64,000 nt of DNA from an uncultured Fodinibius sp. (GCA_913056455.1 CAJXMJ010000003.1:217149-281148), one strand, 5' to 3'. Shown: positions 20,268 to 29,872, numbered from the stretch's first letter. Notes: a model not told the origin generated them from the sequence alone. Numbers and translations are program-made.

Positions 20268-21131
20268 TCATTTTTTATCGGGGAGTTTATCAGGATTTAG
20301 GATCGAGAATATTCTTATGATTGTATTTTTCTTGAGGCTAAATGTCCAGATGCTGTGGAGTTCTCCCTTGATGTAGACTTTAAACCCAAGCCGATTGTTT
20401 ACATGGGTGAACTCTATTTCGACATGCCCTTCATTTTTATCGGCGATGCTTACTAAGAATTTGCTTATTTTTTTAGCACTTATAATAGGTTTGGGAGCAG
20501 CCTCAGCCTTGCCGCCACCGTCAGAATATAAAACAGCATCATCGGTTAAAAGAGCTTGGAGCTTGTCAATATTCCTATCCTGCAGCGCTTGGAGAAATTG
20601 CTCAATAATGTATTGTTCTTCTTCTTTGGGTAGATCATCCGGAAGAGTATTACTTTGAATTCGTTGGCGGGCCCGTTGTGCCGCTTTCCGACAAGCTGCG
20701 GCGTTCTTATCGACCATCTCAGCAACTTCCTCAAAGGTATATCCGAAGATATCGTGGAGCAAGTAAATGGCCCGCTGATCAACCGGCAAGTTTTCAAGCA
20801 GGTGTAATAAGGCAATAGTTAGTTCATCGTGGAGCTCGATATTGCTATCAGGTTGGTTGTTGCTGACCCCTATTATTGGTTGTGGCAGCCATGGACCGTA
20901 ATACTCTTCTCTCTGATTCTTTGCAGATCGAAGGCGATCAATACAGAGGCGACTAATAATGGTTTTGAGGTATCCCTCCGGGTTCTTAATATCATCGGTA
21001 GAAACGTTTGTCCATCTTAGATATCCATCTTGCACAATATCTTTTGCATCGTGTAGACTGCCCAGCATGCCATAAGCAATATTGGTAAGTTCAGATCGAT
21101 AACTGTTAAAGATCTTAGTCTTATTATTCAT
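20268..21131 (-). CDS. ECF41/SigJ-like RNA polymerase sigma factor with C-terminal SnoaL-like extension
   Basis: Sigma-70 region 2 (YGMLGSLHDAKDIVQDGYLRW) and region 4 (LPVDQRAIYLLHDIFGYTFEEVAEMV); C-terminal about 110 aa NTF2-like. Confidence 0.9.
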   Translation of the reverse strand: MNNKTKIFNSYRSELTNIAYGMLGSLHDAKDIVQDGYLRWTNVSTDDIKNPEGYLKTIISRLCIDRLRSAKNQREEYYGPWLPQPIIGVSNNQPDSNIELHDELTIALLHLLENLPVDQRAIYLLHDIFGYTFEEVAEMVDKNAAACRKAAQRARQRIQSNTLPDDLPKEEEQYIIEQFLQALQDRNIDKLQALLTDDAVLYSDGGGKAEAAPKPIISAKKISKFLVSIADKNEGHVEIEFTHVNNRLGFKVYIKGELHSIWTFSLKKNTIIRIFSILNPDKLPDKK

Positions 21132-21134
21132 GGT

Positions 21135-21713
21135 TTAAGGCTGTGAGTTACAAAGGCTGTCAGATGCTATTCCAAGAGGTCGGTTTATCAGGTTATAGTA
21201 ATTTTCCAGGGCATTGAGCCAGGTTATCTCTACTATTTCTTTCTCATTATAATGGGTTTGCAGCTCTTCAAATACCACATCACCAACTTGTTTTTCAAGG
21301 GTAGCTTGTTCGACATATTGGAGCGCTGCTTTTTCGGATTTATCAAATACATCGCTGGATTGGTAATTCAACAGCTGCTCATATTTGCTGATATCAATAT
21401 TCTCTTGGGCATCTGCTTTAGCAATGTCGATACAAAATGAACAGCCATTAAGTGTGGCCACAAAGCTTTTGATATAAAATATAAGTTCATCTGAAAGCGA
21501 AAGGTTATCCTCAATACTCATCAGTTTTTGCGAGAGAGAAAGCGTCTCGGGCATGCGAGCCTGAACAACCTTTACAGGTGTTATGACCTTGCCAAGCTTC
21601 TTTTTGGTGAACCAGTAAGCCAGCTTTTTTTTAATGCCGGTGGGATTATCAATGGGTTTGAGCCGGGGTTCATCTTTTGATGACAACTCGGTTATTTCGT
21701 CAGTAGTATCCAT
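21135..21713 (-). CDS. Carboxymuconolactone decarboxylase/AhpD-like protein
   Basis: LIFYIKSFVATLNGCSFCIDIAKADAQ contains the CxxC motif; stops 3 nt before the ECF sigma start. Confidence 0.88.
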   Translation of the reverse strand: MDTTDEITELSSKDEPRLKPIDNPTGIKKKLAYWFTKKKLGKVITPVKVVQARMPETLSLSQKLMSIEDNLSLSDELIFYIKSFVATLNGCSFCIDIAKADAQENIDISKYEQLLNYQSSDVFDKSEKAALQYVEQATLEKQVGDVVFEELQTHYNEKEIVEITWLNALENYYNLINRPLGIASDSLCNSQP

Positions 21714-21792
21714 AATGCTACGTTTTAATTCAATGGTAACATTAATAGACGAAATGGAGAGCTTGAGTGTGACAATAATTCCCGAACTTTTT

Positions 21793-22341
21793 TTATGCGC
21801 TACTATTCCACTCTGATTTAAGAGTACGGTAAATGATGCGGTCTTTAAATTTGTCCTTCAATTGAATGGTTTCCTTTTGGCTCCCTTCTTGGGTGAACCC
21901 AAGGCGTTCCGGAATTGCTCTGCTCTTTTTATTATCGATGGCACAATAAATTTCAACGCGGTTCAGATCCAGCTTATTAAAAGCGTGGCGAACCACTTCG
22001 GAACAGCATTTTGTCATAATTCCCCGTCCCTGATAGGATTTGCCCAACCAATATCCCAGCGAGGTTTTCTGGTTTTGCCAATCTATTTTGTGGTGTCCAA
22101 TGGTTCCTGCAATATTATTATCTACAAGGATGGCAGCCTGAAAGCTTTGATTTTCAACCCACTGTTTTTGGGTCTGTTTTATGAAATCAACAGTATCGTC
22201 TGGCTGTTGGACCGAATCAACCCAGGGAAGCCATTGAGCAAGGTATTCTCGATTCTGGTCTGTAAGCTGAAAGAGCTCCTGGGCGTGTCGCACTTCTAAC
22301 TGTTCAAGACGTTTATGATCAGTTATCTGCCAATCGAACAT
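21793..22341 (-). CDS. GNAT-family N-acetyltransferase (RimJ/RimL-like)
   Basis: SLGYWLGKSYQGRGIMTKCCSEVVRHAFNKLDLNRVEIYCAIDNKKSRAIPERLGF. Confidence 0.92.
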   Translation of the reverse strand: MFDWQITDHKRLEQLEVRHAQELFQLTDQNREYLAQWLPWVDSVQQPDDTVDFIKQTQKQWVENQSFQAAILVDNNIAGTIGHHKIDWQNQKTSLGYWLGKSYQGRGIMTKCCSEVVRHAFNKLDLNRVEIYCAIDNKKSRAIPERLGFTQEGSQKETIQLKDKFKDRIIYRTLKSEWNSSA

Positions 22342-22390
22342 GAAAATGGATGATAGTCTTGCTTAAAAGCCATTCGATAAACAGAATCAT

Positions 22391-22891
22391 TTAGGAGTTA
22401 ACCTTTATAAATCGACCGGAGTATTCCAGGCAGAGTAACAAGGTAATGCCATACCCAAGATGCATAATCAATCCTGCTGCTATATTGAGTACCGGAAACC
22501 AGGTATCCATATAAAATATGCCGAATGATTCGCCTCCGGCCATAGAAATTGCGGGGGATACTATAACAGCAGCAATAATTGATATCACAACACCATAGAT
22601 AATGCCTTGTGCCAGCCAGTTAACCGGGAGTTTGTTATCCAGAAAGACAACCCATATTAAGGCTAATAAAATACCACCTATATAGTATGCTGCATTGCCC
22701 CATAGAATGTTGTAGGGGGCCTGTTCATGGATATGATTAAAAATTTCCTTTAGCATGTATCCTACATCAATAACAGGCAGGCCAATGCCGCTTGATAAAA
22801 ATGATAGCATCGACATCATAAATGTAGCAATGAGCCCGCAAATAACTGTTTCCGAAAAAGAATAAGTGCGTTCCATAACAGGTGTACCCAA
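22391..22891 (-). CDS. Hypothetical membrane protein
   Basis: 166 aa with about four hydrophobic segments; ORF length and placement fit the gene pattern. Confidence 0.7.
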   Translation of the reverse strand: MGTPVMERTYSFSETVICGLIATFMMSMLSFLSSGIGLPVIDVGYMLKEIFNHIHEQAPYNILWGNAAYYIGGILLALIWVVFLDNKLPVNWLAQGIIYGVVISIIAAVIVSPAISMAGGESFGIFYMDTWFPVLNIAAGLIMHLGYGITLLLCLEYSGRFIKVNS

Positions 22892-23180
22892 CGTAATTAG
22901 TTTAAAAGTTTATTTATATATAGATACTATATTACACAGAAACAAATAAGAGCTGTTTTTGTAAAGAGATTCTTCCAGAATATTTATTCGTGAATAAATT
23001 TAGAGAGGTATAATAAACGATTATTAATTTTTATATCGGTATGGGATTGGTGTCAATTTAAAGGAGGTAACCGTACATGCAGAAACGATAAGGAAGACTA
23101 TGTTACCTTGAAAGCAAGAGGGGGGGTAAAGTTTTGATGTTTACAATGAGAGTTCAAGCCAACCTTGCCTAAATAATAAA

Positions 23181-23207
23181 AGCCCGGAGCAGTACTCCGG
23201 GCTTTTC
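23181..23207 (-). terminator. Intrinsic terminator downstream of the acidic lipoprotein gene
   Basis: AGCCCGGAG-cagta-CTCCGGGCT hairpin flanked by A/T tracts (minus strand reads ...GGGCTTTTATT). Confidence 0.75.
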
Positions 23208-23240
23208 AGCGTTTAACAGATAATGTTATTTAATCACGGG

Positions 23241-24107
23241 CTAATCATCATTATCATCTTCGTCGTCCTCATCCTCATCATCATCGAAATCATCTTCGTC
23301 TACCTCAATTTCTTCAACGCCATCTTCGAATTCGGCTTCAAACTCCAACAGTTCGCCGTATTCACTCCAGTCGTACTGTGAAAGATCATAAACGGACCCG
23401 TCTTCTTGCTGCAGCCATCGGGTAGGATTGATACGGACTGATACAACTTGTTGTACGTTCTCTTCGGTGATTTCGAGAGGCGGTTCAAATTCCCGTTCAA
23501 TTTCGATTTCAGCTTCGGCAAATACGTTAAACGATTGTGGGTCTCCATCGCTGGGAGTAAAAGAACCCGTAATCACCATACTGGCTTCATCCGGCCATTC
23601 GGGAAATACCGTTCGAATGGAATCAGCCAAGGCTGTGTGTTCTTGTTCTTCCCCTTCTTCTCCATCGTCGAAGTCGAGGTCTTCGACTTCAAATTCAAGT
23701 TCTTCATAAAGGCCGGCCTGTATAGCGCTGTTGCCCAGGCTTAATGTCTCCTCGCCAAGCGGCAGGTCGACCCAGAAAGCTTTTGATTCAAATTCATCGG
23801 GTTCAACCTCAACGCTGTCATTGTCGCTGTCGGCGGCTTCCAACTTGAACTTTGCGACGATAAACCGGATGTCATCAATCCGAAGGGTGCCATTCGACCC
23901 TTCAATAACTAACGAGTCATGGGATGATGAAGTGGTAATGCCAGATGAGACAGTTTTAGCAGAAGTGTTGCCAGAAATGGTTTTAAATTGGAGGGCAACA
24001 TTTCCTTCTCCCGGTTCCGGGTTAGTATTGGTGGTATCACAACCGGTAAGAAAAGAGATCAGTAGGAAAGATAGCGCAGTGAAGGATAGTAGCTTTGTAA
24101 ATTTCAT
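23241..24107 (-). CDS. Putative lipoprotein (DUF4382-like?) with extremely acidic C-terminal tail
   Basis: Lipobox SFLTGCDTT; C-terminus EEIEVDEDDFDDDEDEDDEDDNDD. Confidence 0.75.
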   Translation of the reverse strand: MKFTKLLSFTALSFLLISFLTGCDTTNTNPEPGEGNVALQFKTISGNTSAKTVSSGITTSSSHDSLVIEGSNGTLRIDDIRFIVAKFKLEAADSDNDSVEVEPDEFESKAFWVDLPLGEETLSLGNSAIQAGLYEELEFEVEDLDFDDGEEGEEQEHTALADSIRTVFPEWPDEASMVITGSFTPSDGDPQSFNVFAEAEIEIEREFEPPLEITEENVQQVVSVRINPTRWLQQEDGSVYDLSQYDWSEYGELLEFEAEFEDGVEEIEVDEDDFDDDEDEDDEDDNDD

Positions 24108-24543
24108 GATTCTGATATTATAGATGATAATTTATGCTTTGAAGAAGCAGGGAACGTATATGACGATCGAACTGTAAAAAGGTTACCTGTCTTCTAAAAG
24201 TTGACGTATATGCGTTTATTTCAACTGACTACGGGTACAAATGTTTCAAAGTACCTAAGCTCCCTCAATGAAAGATGGATATGCTATAACAATTTCATGA
24301 AAGCGTATAGGTAATTAGCCAGGGCAACAGAGGTTGCTATCATATTGATTAATCTCCCGATATAGAGTATTCTGAATTAATTAAGAACAGAGTAGTTGAG
24401 TGAAAGTAGTTATAAGGTAAAAAGCCAAAAGAAGAGGAAAGGATACTGTTACAGGCTTTTGATATGATCTGTAATCGAAGTATTTAGAGGATGAAATAAA
24501 AAAGCTGTAAACCATTTTGTGCAACGATTTACAGCTTTTCGAG

Positions 24544-24631
24544 TGGTGCCCTGGACTGGAGTCGAACCAGCACTCCCTAAATGGGAACTGACCCCTCAAG
24601 CCAGCGCGTCTACCAATTCCGCCACCAGGGC
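24544..24631 (-). tRNA. tRNA-Leu (anticodon GAG)
   Basis: Reverse complement GCCCTGGTGGCGGAATTGGTAGACGCGCTGGCTTGAGGGGTCAG...GGTTCGACTCCAGTCCAGGGCACCA; class II with long variable arm; encoded CCA. Confidence 0.95.
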
Positions 24632-24779
24632 AATAAGTAAAATAAGGAACTAAACCTGTTAAGTCCGCCGAAACGTCAGTGTAGGCGGACCATCAGGGTA
24701 AAGGTCAAAATTTTCGAGGCCTCAAATATAGGAGTTAATCCCGAAAATTAGAAACAAAATTTATGCGGAAAAAGGCCTG

Positions 24780-25325
24780 CTACATTTCGCCCAGCTGCTC
24801 CTTGACGTATTCGTTGTCCGGATCCATTTTTCTGGCTTGCTGATAGAACCCTTGAGCCTTTTCATCTTGGCCGGCGCGCTGTAAAAGGTCGCCCATCAAG
24901 ATCCAGTTTTCTACATCCTGTGGATCTTGTTTGATACGATTGAGCAGGTATTCATTGGCCTTGCTGGCTTCTCCATTCATGATCATATACAGCACCTTGT
25001 TACGGTGAGCAGCCGGAGAATCATCCAGGTCGATGGCCTTATCGAAGTCTTCTATAGCTTTATCAAGGTTCTCGAGCTGCATGTTGGCAAAACCGCGCAA
25101 GTTATAGTATCCGCTGTTTTCCTCTTCCAACTCAATGGCTTTTTCGAGTGCTTCAATACTTTTTTCCCATTGGTTGAGCTTTTGGAATACCAATCCTTCC
25201 AGGTGGAAGCCATCAGAGTATTCAGGCTCCTTTTTTTGTAGCTGATGGGCAATATCCAGCGCATGATCAAAGTCGCCTTCGTGCAGTAGCGATAATCCTT
25301 CTTCGAGCTGATCTTCGTAGTTCAT
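24780..25325 (-). CDS. Tetratricopeptide-repeat protein
   Basis: Repeated TPR units (WEKSIEALEKAIELEEENSGYYNLRGFANMQLENLDKAIEDFDKAIDL). Confidence 0.88.
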   Translation of the reverse strand: MNYEDQLEEGLSLLHEGDFDHALDIAHQLQKKEPEYSDGFHLEGLVFQKLNQWEKSIEALEKAIELEEENSGYYNLRGFANMQLENLDKAIEDFDKAIDLDDSPAAHRNKVLYMIMNGEASKANEYLLNRIKQDPQDVENWILMGDLLQRAGQDEKAQGFYQQARKMDPDNEYVKEQLGEM

Positions 25326-25394
25326 GAGAAATAGCTGCTTTCGAGGTTATGGGTAAATGAAATAATGCTTCGAAAGATAAGGAATGTTGAAGCG

Positions 25395-25658
25395 TTAATC
25401 AGATGATTTTGAGGTCGTTTTTTCCTCGTCGGTGATTTCCTCAAATTCGGCCTCTTCAATTTGATCAAAATTCTGTTTCGAAGAATTCTGGGACCGTGAA
25501 TTGCGGTTCTGCTGATTCTGTTGCTGCTGATACATCTGATAGAAAAAGTTTGATCCTTTTCTGCTTTTTTTCTTTGAATCGGAAGGCAGAAAAAGTCGGC
25601 TGATGACCTTAATAAGAAGATACATCACCAAAAAAAATAAAAGGGTGCGAAAAATCAT
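25395..25658 (-). CDS. Small membrane-anchored protein (DUF4834-like)
   Basis: One N-terminal TM (MIFRTLLFFLVMYLLIKVISRLFLP), then a polar tail rich in Q/N/E. Confidence 0.6.
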   Translation of the reverse strand: MIFRTLLFFLVMYLLIKVISRLFLPSDSKKKSRKGSNFFYQMYQQQQNQQNRNSRSQNSSKQNFDQIEEAEFEEITDEEKTTSKSSD

Positions 25659-25663
25659 TACGG

Positions 25664-26314
25664 TTAATCTGTGATGTGTATATGCGTATTGCCGCGAATG
25701 GGCTGATTGAAAATTTGTTCTTCTATATAATCTAAGTGTTTTTCGTTACTAACGAAATCAATCTCTGATGTATTAATGATCATCAGGGGTGATTTATTGT
25801 AATGGTGGAAAAAATGATTGTAAGCATCACTGAGTTCCTTCAGGTATGATCGGGAGATGTCGCGCTCGTAATCCCGGTCGCGCTCCTTAATATTCTGCAT
25901 GAGTCGATCCACGTTGGATTGCAGGTAAATGACAAGATCAGGCTGTGCAGAAATGCCCGCCATAATTTTGAAAATGGTATCGTAGAGCGCCAGTTCATCA
26001 TCTTCAAGATTGAGCCGGGCAAAGATGCGGTCTTTTTCAAAGATATAATCCGAGATGGTCATCTGTTGAAACAGATCCTTACTGAGCATCTCTTGCTGCT
26101 GCTGAAAACGACTTGCTAAAAATGACATCTGAGTGGGAAAAGCATATCGCTCCCTATCTTTATAAAACTTGGGCAGAAAGGGGTTTTCTTCGAACTGTTC
26201 AAGGACGAGACGTGCATTATGACGTTCGGTTAGCAGTTTTGCCAGGGATGTTTTGCCTACTCCAATGACTCCTTCAATGGCAATAAAATCGAACTCGTTT
26301 TTCATAGTTACCAA
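25664..26314 (-). CDS. Deoxynucleoside kinase family protein
   Basis: [20 protein letters not shown]-loop; [38 protein letters not shown]. Confidence 0.93.
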   Translation of the reverse strand: MVTMKNEFDFIAIEGVIGVGKTSLAKLLTERHNARLVLEQFEENPFLPKFYKDRERYAFPTQMSFLASRFQQQQEMLSKDLFQQMTISDYIFEKDRIFARLNLEDDELALYDTIFKIMAGISAQPDLVIYLQSNVDRLMQNIKERDRDYERDISRSYLKELSDAYNHFFHHYNKSPLMIINTSEIDFVSNEKHLDYIEEQIFNQPIRGNTHIHITD

Positions 26315-26796
26315 CGTAGATCTGTTTTTTCAAGTCTCAGCTCTGGTGCCGCGGACGTTAGTTGTGCTATGGAAGTTCCGGATTTGGGGTCGTTCCAGTC
26401 GGGCATAACTTCTGCCAGGGGCGTTAACACAAAAAGTCGTTTCTGATATTCCGGATGCGGAATGATAAGATTATCCGTTTGAATCACCAAGTCGCCATAC
26501 GAAATAATATCGAGATCGATCGTGCGAGCACTCCATCTTGGCTGATCAGCACTGCGCCCATGTTGCCGTTCAAAATCTTTAAACGTTTTGATCAGCGGTT
26601 TCGGATTTTTGTTACTCTCCATTACTACAACCGCATTATAAAAGTCCCGCGTAGAGGGACCTACCGGCGCTGTAATATAGATCGATGACTTTTGCAACGG
26701 ATATTCTGATTGCTGCTCCAAAAAATCAGCGGCATCCATCAGGTGTTGATGCCGGTTGCCTACGTTTGATCCCAGTGCTACAACTACCGTTGCCAT
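26308..26796 (-). CDS. folK: 2-amino-4-hydroxy-6-hydroxymethyldihydropteridine diphosphokinase
   Basis: [53 protein letters not shown]. Confidence 0.95.
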   Translation of the reverse strand: MATVVVALGSNVGNRHQHLMDAADFLEQQSEYPLQKSSIYITAPVGPSTRDFYNAVVVMESNKNPKPLIKTFKDFERQHGRSADQPRWSARTIDLDIISYGDLVIQTDNLIIPHPEYQKRLFVLTPLAEVMPDWNDPKSGTSIAQLTSAAPELRLEKTDLRW

Positions 26797-27143
26797 TGCA
26801 TCGTAATCTCAGAATATGCGGTTTCTACGTCGAGAGGTGGATGAAGCTTGCGTACAGATACTTTAAGGGATGCGACCGTGGGAAATTGCTCGAAAAGTTG
26901 GTCACCAATTTTCTTGGTGAGTGTTTCAATGAGCTTAAGGGAAGGGCCGTTCATCACTTTTTTAATGGTGCCGAGCACCTTTTGGTAATCAATTGTATCT
27001 TCGAGTTGATCTGTTTCTCCAGCTTTGCGTAAGTCGGCTGAAAATATGATGTCAACTTCAAAATCATTTCCCTGCTTGCGCTCTTCCTCATAATATCCAT
27101 GATATCCTTTAAAGGAGAGACTTTTAAGCGTCAGGGTTTCCAT
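26784..27143 (-). CDS. folB: Dihydroneopterin aldolase
   Basis: [27 protein letters not shown]; overlaps folK by 13 nt. Confidence 0.93.
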   Translation of the reverse strand: METLTLKSLSFKGYHGYYEEERKQGNDFEVDIIFSADLRKAGETDQLEDTIDYQKVLGTIKKVMNGPSLKLIETLTKKIGDQLFEQFPTVASLKVSVRKLHPPLDVETAYSEITMQWQR

Positions 27144-27146
27144 AAG

Positions 27147-28598
27147 TTACAGCGTGGATACTTCAATTTTCTGATGCAACTCTTCTACGATGCGCTTGTG
27201 CTTGGCAGTGGTCTGCATGCGTTCTTCAACAGTAGATATGGCATGAATAACGGTTGAGTGGTCGCGTCCGCCAAAGTGAAGTCCGATGGTTTTTAAGCTC
27301 GAGTCGGTAAACTGTTTCGACAGATACATCGCAATTTGCCGAGCTTCTACGATTTCCTGCTTGCGCGTTTTTTCGCGTACCTTGTTGGTGTCAATGCCAA
27401 AGTAGTCGCACACATAATCTTGGATCTGCTCAATAGAAATGGTGGTCTGTGACTCCTGGATCATATCTTTGAGCACGCGCTTGGCCATCTGAGGCTCAAT
27501 TTCATCAACATGTTGCAGCGATGCAAAAGCAAGCAATTTAATAATAGCGCCTTCCAGATCGCGGACGTTCGACTTGAAATTATGAGCAATAAATTCGAGT
27601 ACTTTGTGTGAGAGCTCGATGCCATTATCCGAGGCTTTGCGTTCCAGGATAGCGTATCGGGTTTCGTATTCCGGAACTTGCAGGTCGGCGCTGAGTCCCC
27701 AGCTGAATCGCGAGATAAGGCGCTCCTCGATGTCAGGAATTTCACGTGGGGCACGATCACTACTCAGAATAATCTGTTTGCCATCCTGATGGAGGGCATT
27801 GAAAATATGGAAAAACTCTTCCTGTGTTTTTTCCTTACCGCTGAAAAACTGGATATCATCGACAATAAGCACATCAATCTGCCGATAAAACATTGTGAAT
27901 TCACTGGCTCGGTTATTTCGAATAGCCTGAACAAATTCATTCGTAAAGCTTTCGGAAGAAATATAAAGGACGGCAAGCTCATTGCCGTGTTCCTGCTTTA
28001 CCTTATTACCAATACTTTGGATAAGGTGTGTTTTGCCCAGCCCGGTGCCGCCATAAATAAAGAAGGGATTGAAGGAACTGCTCCCCGGATTTTCTGCAAT
28101 AGCCATCGCTGCCGACCGTGCCAGCCTGTTACAGTCACCCTCTATATAGCGATCAAATACATAGCTTGAATTAAGATTTGAGTCGATCTTTGTTTTTTGG
28201 ATACCCGGAATAACAAAGGGGTTTTCAATTTTACCCGGGCTATACTCCGAATATCCTTTAATTTCCTGACCCTGATTATTTTCCGGCGGCATGGGGCGTT
28301 GCGGTAGTCGAACCGATCGGTTATCGGTATTATCATCAGACTTTTCAAGGACTACCGAATATTCAAGTTTGCCATCCTCACCCAGTACTTTCGCCAGTGT
28401 AGATCGCAACATCCCATAATAGTGTTCCTCTAACCACTCATACCAGAACTGGCTGGGAACTTGAATAGTAAGCGTATTTTCCTCCAGCTTCACCGGTTCG
28501 ATAGGCTCGAACCACGACTTGAACTTCTGGTAGCTGATATTGTCTTTAATAATTTCTAAGCACTGCTCCCATGCAGCCTCGGAAGAAATATTACTCAA
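27147..28598 (-). CDS. dnaA: Chromosomal replication initiator protein DnaA
   Basis: NPFFIYGGTGLGKTHLIQSIG Walker A, VLIVDDIQFFSGKEKTQEEFFHIFN Walker B, FGGRDHSTVIHAI DnaA-box-binding signature. Confidence 0.98.
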   Translation of the reverse strand: MSNISSEAAWEQCLEIIKDNISYQKFKSWFEPIEPVKLEENTLTIQVPSQFWYEWLEEHYYGMLRSTLAKVLGEDGKLEYSVVLEKSDDNTDNRSVRLPQRPMPPENNQGQEIKGYSEYSPGKIENPFVIPGIQKTKIDSNLNSSYVFDRYIEGDCNRLARSAAMAIAENPGSSSFNPFFIYGGTGLGKTHLIQSIGNKVKQEHGNELAVLYISSESFTNEFVQAIRNNRASEFTMFYRQIDVLIVDDIQFFSGKEKTQEEFFHIFNALHQDGKQIILSSDRAPREIPDIEERLISRFSWGLSADLQVPEYETRYAILERKASDNGIELSHKVLEFIAHNFKSNVRDLEGAIIKLLAFASLQHVDEIEPQMAKRVLKDMIQESQTTISIEQIQDYVCDYFGIDTNKVREKTRKQEIVEARQIAMYLSKQFTDSSLKTIGLHFGGRDHSTVIHAISTVEERMQTTAKHKRIVEELHQKIEVSTL

Positions 28599-28649
28599 CG
28601 TCTCTTAACCTCTTGTATATTTAAAATTATTACTCAGAATACCCTACAG

Positions 28650-28918
28650 TTATCCACACATTTTTGTGCTGTCCCAATTTTATCTGAAACGAAGATGATA
28701 ATTTCGAGGACAGATGTCAAAAAAATATTACCCGCGTGCGTAAAAGTTATCCACATTGCTCTAAACATTGTAAATGTATGCGAGGCAAGGGATTAGTATT
28801 TTATGCACATTTCTATCAAATTTCACTTGACAGTACATAATATTACGCTAACAATGATTTTACCTAAAAGTAATATGCAGAAACCAGCCGAAAAAAAGTT
28901 TTCCACAAGTTTTCCACA
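28650..28918 (+). other. DnaA-box cluster / candidate oriC
   Basis: TTATCCACA at 28650-28658 and 28747-28755; TTTTCCACA at 28899-28907 and 28910-28918 (11-bp spacing); AT-rich surroundings; immediately upstream of dnaA. Confidence 0.7.
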
Positions 28919-28990
28919 AGTTTATTATGGAGTAAATAGTCCAAAATATGTAACTAATATAAATGGCTTAAAAGGGAAGGAAATATCGGT

Positions 28991-29854
28991 TCAGCGCTTC
29001 TGAGCTATAATAAAACGAGGCTTCTTATCATAGTCATTTTCTACATGTGCTGACCACTGTTGTTCATCAAAAAGAGCTAAAATTTGATCACTATATTTTT
29101 CGTGCAGTTCCAAATATAAAGAGCCGTTTTTTGTCAGATTCTGGAATGCAAATTCAATGATGCTATTATACATTTTTTCGAGATCATTGAAGAATAATGC
29201 TTCGGCCGGCTCATAGTCTTTCACTTGGGGCTCCAGTATATCTTTTTCTTCTGGCTTAACATAAGGAGGGTTAGAAACAATAAGATCTAAAGGATCTTGA
29301 ATAGAAATACTGGTAGGATTTAAAATATCCCCCTTAGAAAAAGAAACGTCAGTATCATTGTGTTCAGCATTTTTCCGGGCCAGACTTAATGCCCCTTCAG
29401 AAATATCGATCCCGGAGACTTCCCAGTTGGGTTGCTCCATTTTTAAAGCGATGGGAATACATCCCGATCCGGTACCAACATCGAGTGCAGATAGCTCCTC
29501 TTCTGACTGATGTTTCTCCAGAATAATCTCAACAAGTTGTTCGGTTTCAATACGGGGGATAAGCACCTGCTCGTTGACCGAAATCCGGGTATTCATAAAG
29601 TCGGTATACCCAATAATGTATTGCAGGGGTTCGTGCTGAGCTCGGCGTTTAACCATCGGTCGTAAGGTGTCGAGCTCCTGAGGAGAGAGCGGCCGGTCAA
29701 ACTTGAGATACAGGTCCAGCCGCTTAATATCGAGTGTTTCGGCTAAAAGCCATTCAATGCTATGCCGGGGATCGGGAATGTTCTTATTCTCAAAAAACTC
29801 AGTACCCCATTCCAACATGGAAAGGACAGTCCATTCCTCGACCTTTTTACTCAT
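28991..29854 (-). CDS. prmC: Peptide chain release factor N5-glutamine methyltransferase
   Basis: SALDVGTGSGCIPIAL SAM motif, LIVSNPPYVKPEE catalytic NPPY motif. Confidence 0.95.
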   Translation of the reverse strand: MSKKVEEWTVLSMLEWGTEFFENKNIPDPRHSIEWLLAETLDIKRLDLYLKFDRPLSPQELDTLRPMVKRRAQHEPLQYIIGYTDFMNTRISVNEQVLIPRIETEQLVEIILEKHQSEEELSALDVGTGSGCIPIALKMEQPNWEVSGIDISEGALSLARKNAEHNDTDVSFSKGDILNPTSISIQDPLDLIVSNPPYVKPEEKDILEPQVKDYEPAEALFFNDLEKMYNSIIEFAFQNLTKNGSLYLELHEKYSDQILALFDEQQWSAHVENDYDKKPRFIIAQKR

Positions 29855-29872
29855 ATTATGGAGATGAAGTAG

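Noticed and set aside
23428-23744. Plus-strand 93/98-aa ORFs rich in Ser/Phe
   Set aside because: Antisense of the acidic lipoprotein's D/E-rich codons.
24381-24599. 72-aa minus-strand ORF, and 60298-60501
   Set aside because: Overlap tRNA-Leu and tRNA-Ser, respectively; artefactual.
27678-28169. 163-aa plus-strand ORF
   Set aside because: Antisense to dnaA.
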